This document shows, in pieces, positions 17,544 to 26,260 of a stretch of DNA of 64,000 nucleotides. The DNA is from DTKD01 sp964494345. Its GTDB lineage: Bacteria; Armatimonadota; UBA5829. Every line of letters begins with the position of its first letter. The stretch's first letter is position 1. The notes beneath the pieces were generated by a model, which saw only the letters and a list, made by a program, of their open reading frames with translations, was not told the origin of the DNA and did no database searches. Made by a program: the position numbers and the translations under genes. The stretch covers positions 16,840-80,839 of the forward strand of contig CAZBSI010000012.1 of NCBI GenBank assembly GCA_964494345.1, written 5' to 3'.

Positions 17544-18341
17544 ATGCGTATTCAGATTCTCGGCACTGCCGCGGCCGAAGGCTGGCCTGCGGTATTTTGT
17601 GCCTGCGACACATGCGTCCGTGCACGTGCTGCAGGCGGGCGGAACCACCGAAGCCGATCCTCAATTCAAATTGATGACATCTACAAGATCGACCTGCCTC
17701 CGGACACGTTCCATCATGTCCTTTGCCACGGCATTGATCTTTCCAACCTGGCGCATCTGTTCATCACTCACTCGCACCACGATCACTTTGCCCTGTCGGA
17801 ATTGGTCTATACGTGCCCTCCATTTGCGCACAATCTGAGGCACTCACCTATTCAAATATACGGAAATGACACGGTTACAAGTGCCCTTAATTCGAGTTTT
17901 GCCAACAGCAATCTTCCTATTAATGTAAACACTTTGGAGGCGTTCGTCCCGGTGCAGGCTGGGGAATTGCGGTTTATTCCTATCACCGCACACCACAACC
18001 CGAAGGAACACTGCCTAAACTACGTGATAGAATCGGATTCTGCGAGGGTGCTTTACGCGTCTGATACTGGCGAATATGAGCAGCCGACGCTGGATTTCCT
18101 CTCTAATATCGAGTTTGACCTGTTGATAATCGAATGTACGCAGGGCACTCTGCCGATGCCTGCGACATCTCATATGAGCTTTGAGGCGGTCCTGAGACTG
18201 CGGGATAAGATCGGCCCGACGACCCGCACAATAATCACCCACTTCTCTCACAATATGGGACACTTGCATGAAGAGATGGAAGCGATCGCCAACCCCGAAG
18301 GCGTCGAAGTCGCTTACGATGGGATATTGCTGGAGTGTTAA
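17544..18341 (+). CDS. PhnP-like metallo-beta-lactamase-fold phosphodiesterase
   Basis: 265 residues. The N-terminus MRIQILGTAAAEGWPAVFCACDTCVRAR is characteristic of PhnP-type enzymes, which hydrolyse cyclic phosphodiesters such as 5-phosphoribosyl 1,2-cyclic phosphate; the paired cysteines there bind a structural zinc in PhnP. The catalytic metal motif is THSHHDHFAL, with further ligands in TAHHNPKEHC, YASDTGEY and ITHFSHNMGHL. No phn genes are nearby, so the natural substrate is uncertain. AAGGAG (17530-17535) sits eight bases before ATG, and a TATAAT at 17514-17519 may be its -10. Its stop overlaps the stop of the convergent DUF3866 gene. Confidence 0.82.
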   Translation: MRIQILGTAAAEGWPAVFCACDTCVRARAAGGRNHRSRSSIQIDDIYKIDLPPDTFHHVLCHGIDLSNLAHLFITHSHHDHFALSELVYTCPPFAHNLRHSPIQIYGNDTVTSALNSSFANSNLPINVNTLEAFVPVQAGELRFIPITAHHNPKEHCLNYVIESDSARVLYASDTGEYEQPTLDFLSNIEFDLLIIECTQGTLPMPATSHMSFEAVLRLRDKIGPTTRTIITHFSHNMGHLHEEMEAIANPEGVEVAYDGILLEC

Positions 18342-19426
18342 TGCTTGACTATAATCTCCGCCGCTAATGCGCCTGCTGCGGCGGCGGAGAGGAAAAACTC
18401 CGGGTCCTGCTCGTATTTTCTGCCCATACTCGACATCTGCACTCCCTTTTCCTGAAGCTCGACAATCCCCGGCTTGCCGTCGAGTATTCTCACCTTATGT
18501 TTATAGACAACCGCGCTGTGAGCGATTTGCTCCTGAAGCATAGTTAGTTTCATCTGATCGATCATAGGAAGCGCTAACGTGCATTGCGTCAGGGCGGCGA
18601 AACCGAGCGCGGTAAGGGTGTGGTGGCTCAAACCCTGGTGTCTGGGACGCGGATCTGCGTAGCTTATGCGTGCTATTGCAATAGGCAAGCCGCCGAGCAG
18701 ATTGACTCTGTCTACGATCTCGCCCTGCTCAATTGCCGTGAAGCCATACCGTGTGCCGGTTCCTACATGACCAGGACCAGGGCAGCAGATAACAGCATCG
18801 GCGTGTGCGACTTCTTTGGCCGCGATCAGGGCTGTGTACAAATTGACCGCTTCATATTCCCCGCCGAACGCCTGGCCTGTCGTTATGGTGACGTCAATTA
18901 ACTCTTTTGAGCGTAACTCGGCTACGAGACGGCTGAAGGAAATCGGCAGCGCGGCGGTGTCGGTCATAATGTATGCGATGCGAACCTGACCGTGCATCAG
19001 TCTTTTTATCGCAGCGCAGGCGGGAGCGAGCTGGCTGTGAAGCTGGCCTATGACTATCGGTAGCCCATCGAGAGATTGAAAGGCATCTATCGCCGATCTG
19101 TGCGGGGAATCTTCCTCTTCGACGGAAAGGACAGTGTGCTGCACGGGCGTATAGCGAGCCTTGACTATATGGCCAACTTCGCTTTTTTCGACGTCGCCGG
19201 CGGGGTTGGTAAGGTTCGCCATTACAAAATCGACGCCGCCAGTGCCGAGGCCTTTGCCTACAGCGGTGGTATTGAGCAAAACCTCGTCACCGGTGTTAAT
19301 TGGCGACACAATATCTGAGTATGCGATGGCGCGCCTGAGAGTGCCATTTATGTCGACAGTGATCTCAGACGCGCCCTCGCGAACAGTGTCTATACTTTTG
19401 ACAACGCCAATTAAGCGAGTCAGCAA
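18338..19426 (-). CDS. DUF3866 family protein
   Basis: 362 residues matching the conserved DUF3866 layout: an N-terminal beta-rich part (LTRLIGVVKSIDTVREGASE; DEVLLNTTAVGKGLGTGGVD), GDVEKSEVGHIVKARYTPVQ, then an alpha/beta part with IVIGQLHSQLAPACAAIKRL, IAYIMTDTAALPISFSRLV, CCPGPGHVGTGTRYGF and LGGLPIAIARISYADPRPRH. The family is conserved in Gram-positive and some other phyla without a known activity. It is the last gene of the mutS2-cdd-mtlD-SIS-M20 unit, three bases after the peptidase gene, with no terminator visible before the convergent gene. Confidence 0.82.
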   Translation of the reverse strand: MLTRLIGVVKSIDTVREGASEITVDINGTLRRAIAYSDIVSPINTGDEVLLNTTAVGKGLGTGGVDFVMANLTNPAGDVEKSEVGHIVKARYTPVQHTVLSVEEEDSPHRSAIDAFQSLDGLPIVIGQLHSQLAPACAAIKRLMHGQVRIAYIMTDTAALPISFSRLVAELRSKELIDVTITTGQAFGGEYEAVNLYTALIAAKEVAHADAVICCPGPGHVGTGTRYGFTAIEQGEIVDRVNLLGGLPIAIARISYADPRPRHQGLSHHTLTALGFAALTQCTLALPMIDQMKLTMLQEQIAHSAVVYKHKVRILDGKPGIVELQEKGVQMSSMGRKYEQDPEFFLSAAAAGALAAEIIVKH

Positions 19427-19428
19427 TC

Positions 19429-20559
19429 TTAGCTCCCTGCTGCCTCTACGGCGGATTCCACGAGCGCCTTGACGAACTCAGCGGTTTTGGCCAGATCCTT
19501 GATACTTGCCTGCTCCGAGGTCGAGTGCGGGCCGGTGTAGGCGGTGCCAATCACCATAGCTGGAATGCCTATCGTGTTATAGATATTGGCGTCGCTGCCC
19601 CCGCCGCCATCCAAAAAGACGTGATCGACGTCGATTTTATCGCAGGCTGCCATCGCCAGCTTGACTATCTCATCGTCAGTAGTCCAGCGATAGGTGTAAT
19701 ACTGCGTCAAAGCGTCGACTTTGGCGACTGCGCCGATTTTGGCGGCTTCCTGTTCAAAAACCTCGGTCATATGCTTAACCTGGGCTTCGAGTTTTTCGTT
19801 GTTTCTGCTGCGGGCTTCTGCGCTGATGGTAACGGCATCCGGGACGATATTGCGAGCTTTGCCGCCCTGGATTTTGCCGATATTAGCCGTAGTTTCTTTG
19901 TCAATTCGGCCGAGTTTCATATTGGATATGGCATTGCTGGCGGCGACGATTGCGCTGACACCGTTTTCAGGTTCGACTCCGGCGTGAGCGGCTTTGCCGG
20001 TGATTTCCACCGCGATCCGAGCGTGAGTAGGCGCGCTTACCATCAATGCTGCGGCTGGGCTGCCTGTGTCGAATACGTAGCCCATTTTTGCTTTTATGAG
20101 AGAATGATCCAGCTCAGATGCGCCGCGAAGGCCCTGTTCTTCGCTGATGCTGAAGATAACCTGGACATCACCTCTGGGAGCCTGTTGGTCTATGACCTCC
20201 GCTAAACCCTCTAAAATAGCTGTGATTCCTGCTTTGTCATCCCCGCCAAGAATAGTGGAGCCGTCCGTTTTAACGGTATCATTCTCAATAATGAGATTGA
20301 GTTTATCGGTCGGCTCCACAGTGTCCATATGGGCTGATAAGAAAATCGGCGTGGCGTTTGGCACGTTGCCTGGCAGAAACGCGATTACGTTGCCTGCATT
20401 GCCGCCGATCTTTTCGCCGGCGTCGTCTTCCATAACCTCTAATCCCATCGAGGTCAGCCTGGTTTTCACGTAATCCGCAACCCCGCGTTCCTGTCGGGAA
20501 GGGCTGTTGATTTCCAGCAGTTCTATAAAGGTCTGTTTTACGCGCTCGGCGTTTATCAT
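19429..20559 (-). CDS. M20 family metallopeptidase, tripeptidase T-like
   Basis: 376 residues. Zinc-peptidase signatures of the PepT/M20 group are present: FLSAHMDTVEP (His ligand and catalytic Asp), TILGGDDKAGITAILEGL (bridging Asp), ISEEQGLRGASELD (catalytic Glu and zinc Glu), VFDTGSP and GTAYTGPHSTSEQASI (final His). The lid/dimerisation domain runs from about 175 to 285 (HARIAVEITGKAAHAGVEPE). Expected role is cytoplasmic removal of N-terminal residues from short peptides; other M20 activities cannot be excluded. Four bases separate it from the SIS gene. Confidence 0.87.
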   Translation of the reverse strand: MINAERVKQTFIELLEINSPSRQERGVADYVKTRLTSMGLEVMEDDAGEKIGGNAGNVIAFLPGNVPNATPIFLSAHMDTVEPTDKLNLIIENDTVKTDGSTILGGDDKAGITAILEGLAEVIDQQAPRGDVQVIFSISEEQGLRGASELDHSLIKAKMGYVFDTGSPAAALMVSAPTHARIAVEITGKAAHAGVEPENGVSAIVAASNAISNMKLGRIDKETTANIGKIQGGKARNIVPDAVTISAEARSRNNEKLEAQVKHMTEVFEQEAAKIGAVAKVDALTQYYTYRWTTDDEIVKLAMAACDKIDVDHVFLDGGGGSDANIYNTIGIPAMVIGTAYTGPHSTSEQASIKDLAKTAEFVKALVESAVEAAGS

Positions 20560-20563
20560 TATT

Positions 20564-21598
20564 TTACCTCGTCAGGGTCACTTTGCTCAGGCCTCGGGGG
20601 TTGTCCGGATCAAGACCTTTTGTGACAGCCAGATAGTATGCCAGGAACTGGATCGGGATGATGTATGACATCGGGCTGAGTTCCTCGTCTATCTTGAGAT
20701 CAAGCTTAAACGGAACATCCCCTGCAGCGAGGGCCTTATCATCGCTGCTGATAACGGCGACTTCAGCCTTATGCTCTTTGAGCTTGGCGGCGATGTCGAG
20801 CATGTTCTGCATAGCCTTGCCGGGAGCCGCGAACAGGAAGCAGGGCTGGCCTTCGACTGCGGCGATTGGGCCGTGCTGGAAGTCGGCTGAGGAATATGCC
20901 CGCATACCGACATAGTTGGTCTCCATGAGCTTCAAGGCGGCTTCGAGCGCTGTCGGGTAGTTGTAGCCTCTGGACAGGACGTAACCGCTCTGCATGAAGC
21001 GATATCTCTCGGCCTTTTCCTTGCAGAAAGACTCGATTTTCAAGGCGCCTTTCATCGCTTCGGCGCACTCGGCGAGCTTATCTGCGGCGTTGGATTCGCC
21101 GGCGAGTGTGGCGCTCAAGAGATAAAGCGCGGCAAGGGTGGATGTGTAAGTCTTCGTGGCGGCGACGCCTTTCTCCGGCCCTGCGTTGCAGAGAATGTAA
21201 TGATCCGCTACCTTGGTCAATGTTGAGCCATCGACGTTGGTTATCGACGCCGTGAGAGCGCCGGCGGCTTTAGATTTCTCCAGATATTCCGCAACGTCGG
21301 TCGCCTGGCCGGACTGTGACACACCGATCACCAGCGCGCGATCCATCTTCATTTTGCCGGAATACAGGCTGTAAACGGAAGAGGCCGCTAAACCTACGGG
21401 AAGACCGTTTTTGGATTCGATAAGATACTTGCCATAAATCGCAGCGTGGTCGGAAGTCCCTCGCGCCGCCATTATGACATACTCAATGCCTCGGGCCTTT
21501 ATCTCGGCGGCAAGCGCACTTACCTTGCCAGACTCGGCCGCCACCAGTTTTCCGATGACTTCCGGCTGCTCTTTGATCTCGTTGAGCATAAACGACAT
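20564..21598 (-). CDS. Double SIS-domain sugar-phosphate protein (glucosamine-6-phosphate deaminase/isomerase type)
   Basis: 344 residues from ATG 21598 (MSFMLNEIKEQPEVIGKLV), chosen because TTGGAGGAA lies just ahead; the frame stays open 40 codons further but without family similarity. Two SIS domains bind phosphosugars: MAARGTSDHAAIYGKYL and GVSQSGQATDVAEYL in the first, RGYNYPTALEAALKL and the conserved HGP in the second. The end GLDPDNPRGLSKVTLTR is the family C-terminus. It lacks the glutaminase domain of GlmS, so it belongs with stand-alone NagB-II/AgaS-like proteins. It sits between mtlD and an M20 peptidase, in keeping with sugar-phosphate salvage. Confidence 0.82.
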   Translation of the reverse strand: MSFMLNEIKEQPEVIGKLVAAESGKVSALAAEIKARGIEYVIMAARGTSDHAAIYGKYLIESKNGLPVGLAASSVYSLYSGKMKMDRALVIGVSQSGQATDVAEYLEKSKAAGALTASITNVDGSTLTKVADHYILCNAGPEKGVAATKTYTSTLAALYLLSATLAGESNAADKLAECAEAMKGALKIESFCKEKAERYRFMQSGYVLSRGYNYPTALEAALKLMETNYVGMRAYSSADFQHGPIAAVEGQPCFLFAAPGKAMQNMLDIAAKLKEHKAEVAVISSDDKALAAGDVPFKLDLKIDEELSPMSYIIPIQFLAYYLAVTKGLDPDNPRGLSKVTLTR

Positions 21599-21644
21599 TA
21601 CTATTCCTCCAATTAAGCGGCTTAAAGTTCGCCGCGTGATGACT

Positions 21645-22826
21645 TTATTTTTGAAACTCGGCTTTAATCTGATCGTATTGGCGCAATATTTCTCCAGCAA
21701 GTTGAGAATCAGCCGCAAGGCCGCTTATCTGGTTCAACGCCCCTGCCACGCCCGCACTGGCGATGATTTCCTGCACTTTTGCCGCGCCAGGGTCTGCGGG
21801 TGGGTCAAAGTGCAGTGCAGCGGCGATGGCCTTGCACATTGTATATGGAAATACGCCATACTCTAATGCCAACTTCGCCCCACCGACCAATCTATCCTTC
21901 GGAGCTAATTTTCTCATCGGATCACCGCCGACTCTGGAGACCTGATCTCCAAGGGCGACGTTGGCGAATCGCGAGAGAAGATCATCTATATGAGCCTGAT
22001 GCTCGGCCGGGTCGAGGCCGTGCTTGGCGATTAGCGCCCTGCCAGTCTCATCAAGCGCCGCTCTTACGGCTGACTCGATCTGCGGGTCGTTCATCGCCTG
22101 GTATATGAAATCGTATCCTTTCAGATAACCGAAGTAAGCAGACGCTGCGTGGCCTGCGTTGTGGGTGTATAATTTACGGTCCACATAGGCCTGGAAGTTG
22201 TCTTTCGGTTCGATACCGGCAATTTCAGGGAAGTCGCCTTTGATTCCGGCCTTTGCGATTGGCAAATGTTTATACGGTTCAACGATGACGAGCAGCGGAT
22301 CCTCTCGCTTTTGGGCCTCGGTCATAACAGGGACCATTCGACCCACCACACTCTCCACAAACCCGACTTTTTCTTTCAGATAGGCGTGATAATCTTCCGG
22401 CAGAGCTTTTGATACCTCGGATTCCAGAAACGCGCCCATATTCTGCAGATTTTCGCAGATTATTATGTTAACAGGCTCAGTTACACCCGCGTCTGCCCTG
22501 GCTTTGATGCCTGCCGCTATCGTGGGTGCGATTCTCGGCAGCACGTTGACACCGACGGCTGTGCAGATCAAATCAGCGGTGCGAATCTCCTCGGCTGCGG
22601 CTTGAAGGTCAAGGCCGCTGACTGCTCTCACGTTTTTGATTATGACAGTCTCCGGGTTGGGTTGGGCCAGTCGAATGGGATATGAGCGACGTTGATTTAT
22701 GAGTGTGATAAGGTCAGGGACTACATCTATGAAAACCACCTCAAAACCGGATTCGCTGAATAACTGCCCCGTAAATCCCCGGCCGATGTTACCGGCCCCA
22801 AATTGCACTGCTTTTCTCAACTTCAA
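21645..22826 (-). CDS. mtlD: Mannitol-1-phosphate 5-dehydrogenase
   Basis: 393 residues. MtlD interconverts mannitol 1-phosphate and fructose 6-phosphate with NAD. The N-terminal Rossmann motif is KAVQFGAGNIGRGFTGQLF, followed by VVFIDVVPDLITLINQRRSY; IICENLQNMGAFLESEV and KLYTHNAGHAASAYFGYLKG are characteristic of the long-chain mannitol dehydrogenase family. No mannitol PTS genes are present, so the enzyme may work in synthesis or in salvage of sugar phosphates with the adjacent SIS protein. It overlaps cdd by four bases (ATGA). Confidence 0.93.
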   Translation of the reverse strand: MKLRKAVQFGAGNIGRGFTGQLFSESGFEVVFIDVVPDLITLINQRRSYPIRLAQPNPETVIIKNVRAVSGLDLQAAAEEIRTADLICTAVGVNVLPRIAPTIAAGIKARADAGVTEPVNIIICENLQNMGAFLESEVSKALPEDYHAYLKEKVGFVESVVGRMVPVMTEAQKREDPLLVIVEPYKHLPIAKAGIKGDFPEIAGIEPKDNFQAYVDRKLYTHNAGHAASAYFGYLKGYDFIYQAMNDPQIESAVRAALDETGRALIAKHGLDPAEHQAHIDDLLSRFANVALGDQVSRVGGDPMRKLAPKDRLVGGAKLALEYGVFPYTMCKAIAAALHFDPPADPGAAKVQEIIASAGVAGALNQISGLAADSQLAGEILRQYDQIKAEFQK

Positions 22827-23224
22827 ACCTCAAACTTGAACGGCATCGGCAACAATTCTTTCAGAGCGTATGCCTCAATTTCTCCGCTGTTTTCAAGCGC
22901 GATGACCATTGTACCTTCTTCATTAAACTCAGACATCACCTGGAGGCAAGCTCCGCATGGATACGGAAACTCCTCCCCCTCGGCACAAATTACTATGGCC
23001 CGGATCCCATTCTCACCCTCGGAAATTGCTTTGAAAATAGCAACCCTTTCGGCACACATGCTCGAACCATAAGCAGCATTTTCTATGTTGCAACCAGTAT
23101 ATATCTTGCCAGAAGCACCCATCACTGCCGCCCCGACATAGTAATCGGAATATGGAGCATAGGCGCGATTGCGGGCTGCTTTTGCCTTTTTCAGCATTTT
23201 CTCAAATTGTTCTGTTTCTATCAT
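22823..23224 (-). CDS. cdd: Cytidine deaminase
   Basis: 133 residues, the tetrameric short form. It deaminates cytidine and deoxycytidine to uridine nucleosides for salvage. The N-terminus has the substrate motif AYAPYSDYYVGAAVMGASGK, the catalytic zinc site is SMCAERVAIFKA (Cys with the catalytic Glu) together with PCGACLQVMSEF (two more Cys), and TGCNIENAAYGSS is the usual substrate loop. It overlaps mtlD and follows mutS2 by 22 bases. Confidence 0.95.
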   Translation of the reverse strand: MIETEQFEKMLKKAKAARNRAYAPYSDYYVGAAVMGASGKIYTGCNIENAAYGSSMCAERVAIFKAISEGENGIRAIVICAEGEEFPYPCGACLQVMSEFNEEGTMVIALENSGEIEAYALKELLPMPFKFEV

Positions 23225-23246
23225 AGCGTGACCTGTTCAAATGTTG

Positions 23247-25604
23247 TTATTTCATCGTGACCACGGTTGCGCCGGAGCCACCTTCTGATGATTCGCCGAG
23301 TCGGTATGATTTTACTCCTGGATGGTTTCTTAATAAATCCCATACAACCTGCCTGAGAGTGCCGGTGCCTTTTCCGTGGATTATTCTGACCTGCTGCAGG
23401 CCGCCGGCCATCGCGTCGTCGAGGTATTTGTCGACATCAATCAGCGCCTGTTCTGCTCGCAGCCCGCGCAGGTGTATCTCCGGCTGCACCTCACGAGCCT
23501 TTTGCATCGCTATCGTCGATTCTGAAGACGCTGGGCGGGTATCCTTGCGAGTCCCCTTCGCCTTGCGCAGGGTTGAGATGGGAACCGTGACGCGCATTGA
23601 CCCTATTAAAACGACTACTTTTCCGTCCACTGGCCCTTCGACTACCTCACCGTCCTGATTTACGTTGGCTATGCGTACAGCGGCGCCCGGCCTGAGATCA
23701 AAAGTGCCGGACAGACGCTCATCCTCAGGCTCTTTCGGAGGAGTGGCTGCGCTGGCCTCGTCGAACTGCTCGATTAGTTTTTCGGCTTTCTTTTTTAGGT
23801 CCTGTGCGCGCCTGGTATCTTTTTTCTGTGCAGCCAGTTGCTCTAAAGTGGCGTCGAGCTTACGTTGATATGAGTCGAGCATCGCCTGAGCACGATCCCG
23901 AACCCTGGCTTCTACCTTATGTTTAACCGATTCCAGCCGAACGACCTGTTCTTCGTAACGGCGGCGGAGGGCATCAGCGTCGGAGGTGATCCTCTGCGCG
24001 GCGGCTTTTTCCTGGGCGGCGGCGCGCTGGGTCTCTTCGAGGCGACGTATAAGCTCATCGGCAGCCTCCATCTGAGTCCCCAGGCTGCCTTTTGCTGAGG
24101 ATATGATAGATTGATCCAGACCAAGGCGGCCTGCGATTGCGAAGGCGTTGCTTGCGCCGGGGATGCCCACTTGAAGGCGATAGGTAGGTCGAAGCGTTTC
24201 AGGGTCGAACTCGACACGGGCGTTTTCTATGCCCTCGTGCTGGTAGGCGAATTCTTTTAGCTCACCGTAATGCGTGGTGGCTACTATCTTTGCGCCTTTA
24301 TTGAGCAGATAATCCAGAATCGCCTTTGCGAGAGCCGCGCCCTCGGCGGGGTCTGTGCCTGCTCCAATCTCGTCCATTAACACCAGCGCGTTTTGCGTGG
24401 CCCCACGGGTGATGCGCACGATGTTGTTCATGTGCGAAGAGAACGTGGACAAAGATTGCTCGATGCTCTGTTCGTCGCCGATGTCAGCGTATATCTGTTG
24501 AAAAATGGCCAATTCGGTGCCGACTTCGGCGGGAATATGCAGACCGCTGGCTGCCATTAATGCGAATAAACCGATGGTTTTGAGACTGACGGTTTTACCG
24601 CCGGTGTTAGGGCCGGTGATTAAAATTGCGTTATAGGTTTTGCCGAGAGATACATCTATCGGAACGACGTCGCCTTCGAGAAGCGGATGGCGTCCGGATT
24701 TGATTTCTATGTAACCTGTGTTGTTTAAAATCGGCTCGGTGGCTGAGTGTGCCAGGCTGAGTTTTGCACGAGCGCAGATGCAGTCGATGATGCCGACTAC
24801 GTTAAGGGTCGCAAGAATCTGGTCGGCGCGCTGCCCGACTCGTGCGGTCAACTCTGCCAGAACCTTCTCGACTTCTTCGTGTTCCTTAATGACGAGTTGT
24901 TTGCGTTTGTTGCCGAGTTCGACGACTGGGGTTGGTTCGATGAAAAGAGTGGCCCCGGATGCGCTGGAATCGTGGACTATGCCGGGAATTACTCCGCGAT
25001 ATTCAGCCTTAACCGGAATGCAGTAGCGATCACCCCGGATAGTGATAATCGGTTCCTGAATTGCCGTGCGATACTGACTGGATTGCAGATATGAGTTCAT
25101 TTTCTCGGAGAGCCGCGAATGTGCTATCTGCAGTTCGGCTCGAACACGTGCGAGGGCTGGGCTTGCGGTGTTGAGCACCTCTCCTGATTGAGAAATGCAA
25201 TCGGAAATCGCGGTCTCTAATGCCTCGAAGCGTTCTATTTCTGTAGCTAAATCGCTGAGGATAGGGTATTTTTCCGTCAATCTTTCGAGAAAGGTTCGCA
25301 GCCTGCCGGTTGACTGAAGCGTGGCATGGATCGAGAGCAAATCGTGCGGCTGCAGCAGGGCCTCTATGCGAGCGCGCTCGACATGGGTTCTGATGTCGGA
25401 GATGCCGCCAAGGGGAATTGTGCCGACGTACTGGAGAATATCGCGAGCCTCACTGGTCTCGCGCTGCTTTCGTTTCGCCGTTTCGAGATCGGTAGTGGGG
25501 TACGTAAGACCGGCGACCTCTCGCCCTATTGAGCAGGCCGCCTGATCCTGTAGCCTCGACACCACCTTCTCGAACTCAAGAACTCGTAGAGTGTGTTCCT
25601 CCAT
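23247..25604 (-). CDS. mutS2: Endonuclease MutS2
   Basis: 785 residues. The order is the MutS core and clamp (1-300), the ATPase domain with Walker A ILITGPNTGGKTVSLKTIGL and Walker B LVLMDEIGAGTDPAEGAA, a long coiled coil (about 510-620, rich in Glu/Ala/Arg/Lys), a KOW-like segment (GAAVRIANVNQDGEVVEG) and a C-terminal Smr nuclease domain (LRGLRAEQALIDVDKYLDDA; VRIIHGKGTGTLRQVV). MutS2 lacks the mismatch-recognition domain of MutS and acts in anti-recombination and rescue of collided ribosomes. It is the first gene of the operon leading to DUF3866. Confidence 0.96.
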   Translation of the reverse strand: MEEHTLRVLEFEKVVSRLQDQAACSIGREVAGLTYPTTDLETAKRKQRETSEARDILQYVGTIPLGGISDIRTHVERARIEALLQPHDLLSIHATLQSTGRLRTFLERLTEKYPILSDLATEIERFEALETAISDCISQSGEVLNTASPALARVRAELQIAHSRLSEKMNSYLQSSQYRTAIQEPIITIRGDRYCIPVKAEYRGVIPGIVHDSSASGATLFIEPTPVVELGNKRKQLVIKEHEEVEKVLAELTARVGQRADQILATLNVVGIIDCICARAKLSLAHSATEPILNNTGYIEIKSGRHPLLEGDVVPIDVSLGKTYNAILITGPNTGGKTVSLKTIGLFALMAASGLHIPAEVGTELAIFQQIYADIGDEQSIEQSLSTFSSHMNNIVRITRGATQNALVLMDEIGAGTDPAEGAALAKAILDYLLNKGAKIVATTHYGELKEFAYQHEGIENARVEFDPETLRPTYRLQVGIPGASNAFAIAGRLGLDQSIISSAKGSLGTQMEAADELIRRLEETQRAAAQEKAAAQRITSDADALRRRYEEQVVRLESVKHKVEARVRDRAQAMLDSYQRKLDATLEQLAAQKKDTRRAQDLKKKAEKLIEQFDEASAATPPKEPEDERLSGTFDLRPGAAVRIANVNQDGEVVEGPVDGKVVVLIGSMRVTVPISTLRKAKGTRKDTRPASSESTIAMQKAREVQPEIHLRGLRAEQALIDVDKYLDDAMAGGLQQVRIIHGKGTGTLRQVVWDLLRNHPGVKSYRLGESSEGGSGATVVTMK

Positions 25605-25674
25605 GATGGTTAGGGAAATTATAGCAGATGGCGGGGGAAGGGTAAACGTGGGGCTTACGGCGCTCTTTTAAATG

Positions 25675-26260
25675 TGAAACGCAAAAATGCGAAAGAAGCG
25701 AAAGCCAGAAAATAAGCACAAGGCTCCGGTTATTTGGAATCGAACTTCGCACCTCTGACTTCGGACATCGAAAAAAGCAGATTTCTCACTTCGTTCGAAA
25801 TGACATAGGTTGGGGGCTGTCGACCACAACCGATAACCGNNNNNNNNNNNNNNNNNNNNNNNNNNNNNNNNNNNNNNNNNNNNNNNNNNNNNNNNNNNNN
25901 NNNNNNNNNNNNNNNNNNNNNNNNNNNNNNNNNNNNNNNTCGACCACAACCGATAACGTGAACCAACAACCGGAAAAGCAGATTTCTCACTTCGTTCGAA
26001 ATGACATAGGTTGGGGGCTGTCGACCACAACCGATAACGTGAACCAACAACCGGAAAAGCAGATTTCTCACTTCGTTCGAAATGACATAGGTTGGGGGCT
26101 GTCGACCACAACCGATAACGTGAACCAACAACCGGAAAAGCAGATTTCTCACTTCGTTCGAAATGACATAGGTTGGGGGCTGTCGACCACAACCGATAAC
26201 CGACAATCGACAACCGACAACCGATAACCGATAACCGATAACCGATAACCGTCAACCGCT
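25675..26260. repeat. Composite intergenic repeat: 81-bp tandem units plus heptamer tract, interrupted by gap
   Basis: Three identical 81-base units start at 25940, 26021 and 26102, each containing a core that reads GCAGATTTCTCACTTCG onward to AAATGACA. A core copy also stands left of the gap (25777-25805). A tract of seven-base units (AACCGAT, AACCGAC, AACCGTC) runs from about 26191 to 26260 and ends inside the stop codon of the next gene. The left part shares a 15-base word (25698-25712) and flanking sequence with the second locus at 37738-38046. The 81-base length is a multiple of three, so long spurious frames stay open on both strands. Confidence 0.9.
25840..25939. other. Assembly gap of exactly 100 N
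   Basis: A run of 100 undetermined bases within the 81-base tandem array. The round length marks a scaffold gap of unknown real size, so the true number of repeat units is not known. Confidence 0.99.

Noticed and set aside
25940..26182. Possible CRISPR array
   Set aside because: The 81-base units are directly adjacent and identical, with no variable spacers, and no cas genes are present.
25668..26255. Long open frames on both strands with a repeated CHFERSEKS-type peptide
   Set aside because: They arise from the 81-base (27-codon) repeat and run through the N gap; there is no ribosome site or family similarity.
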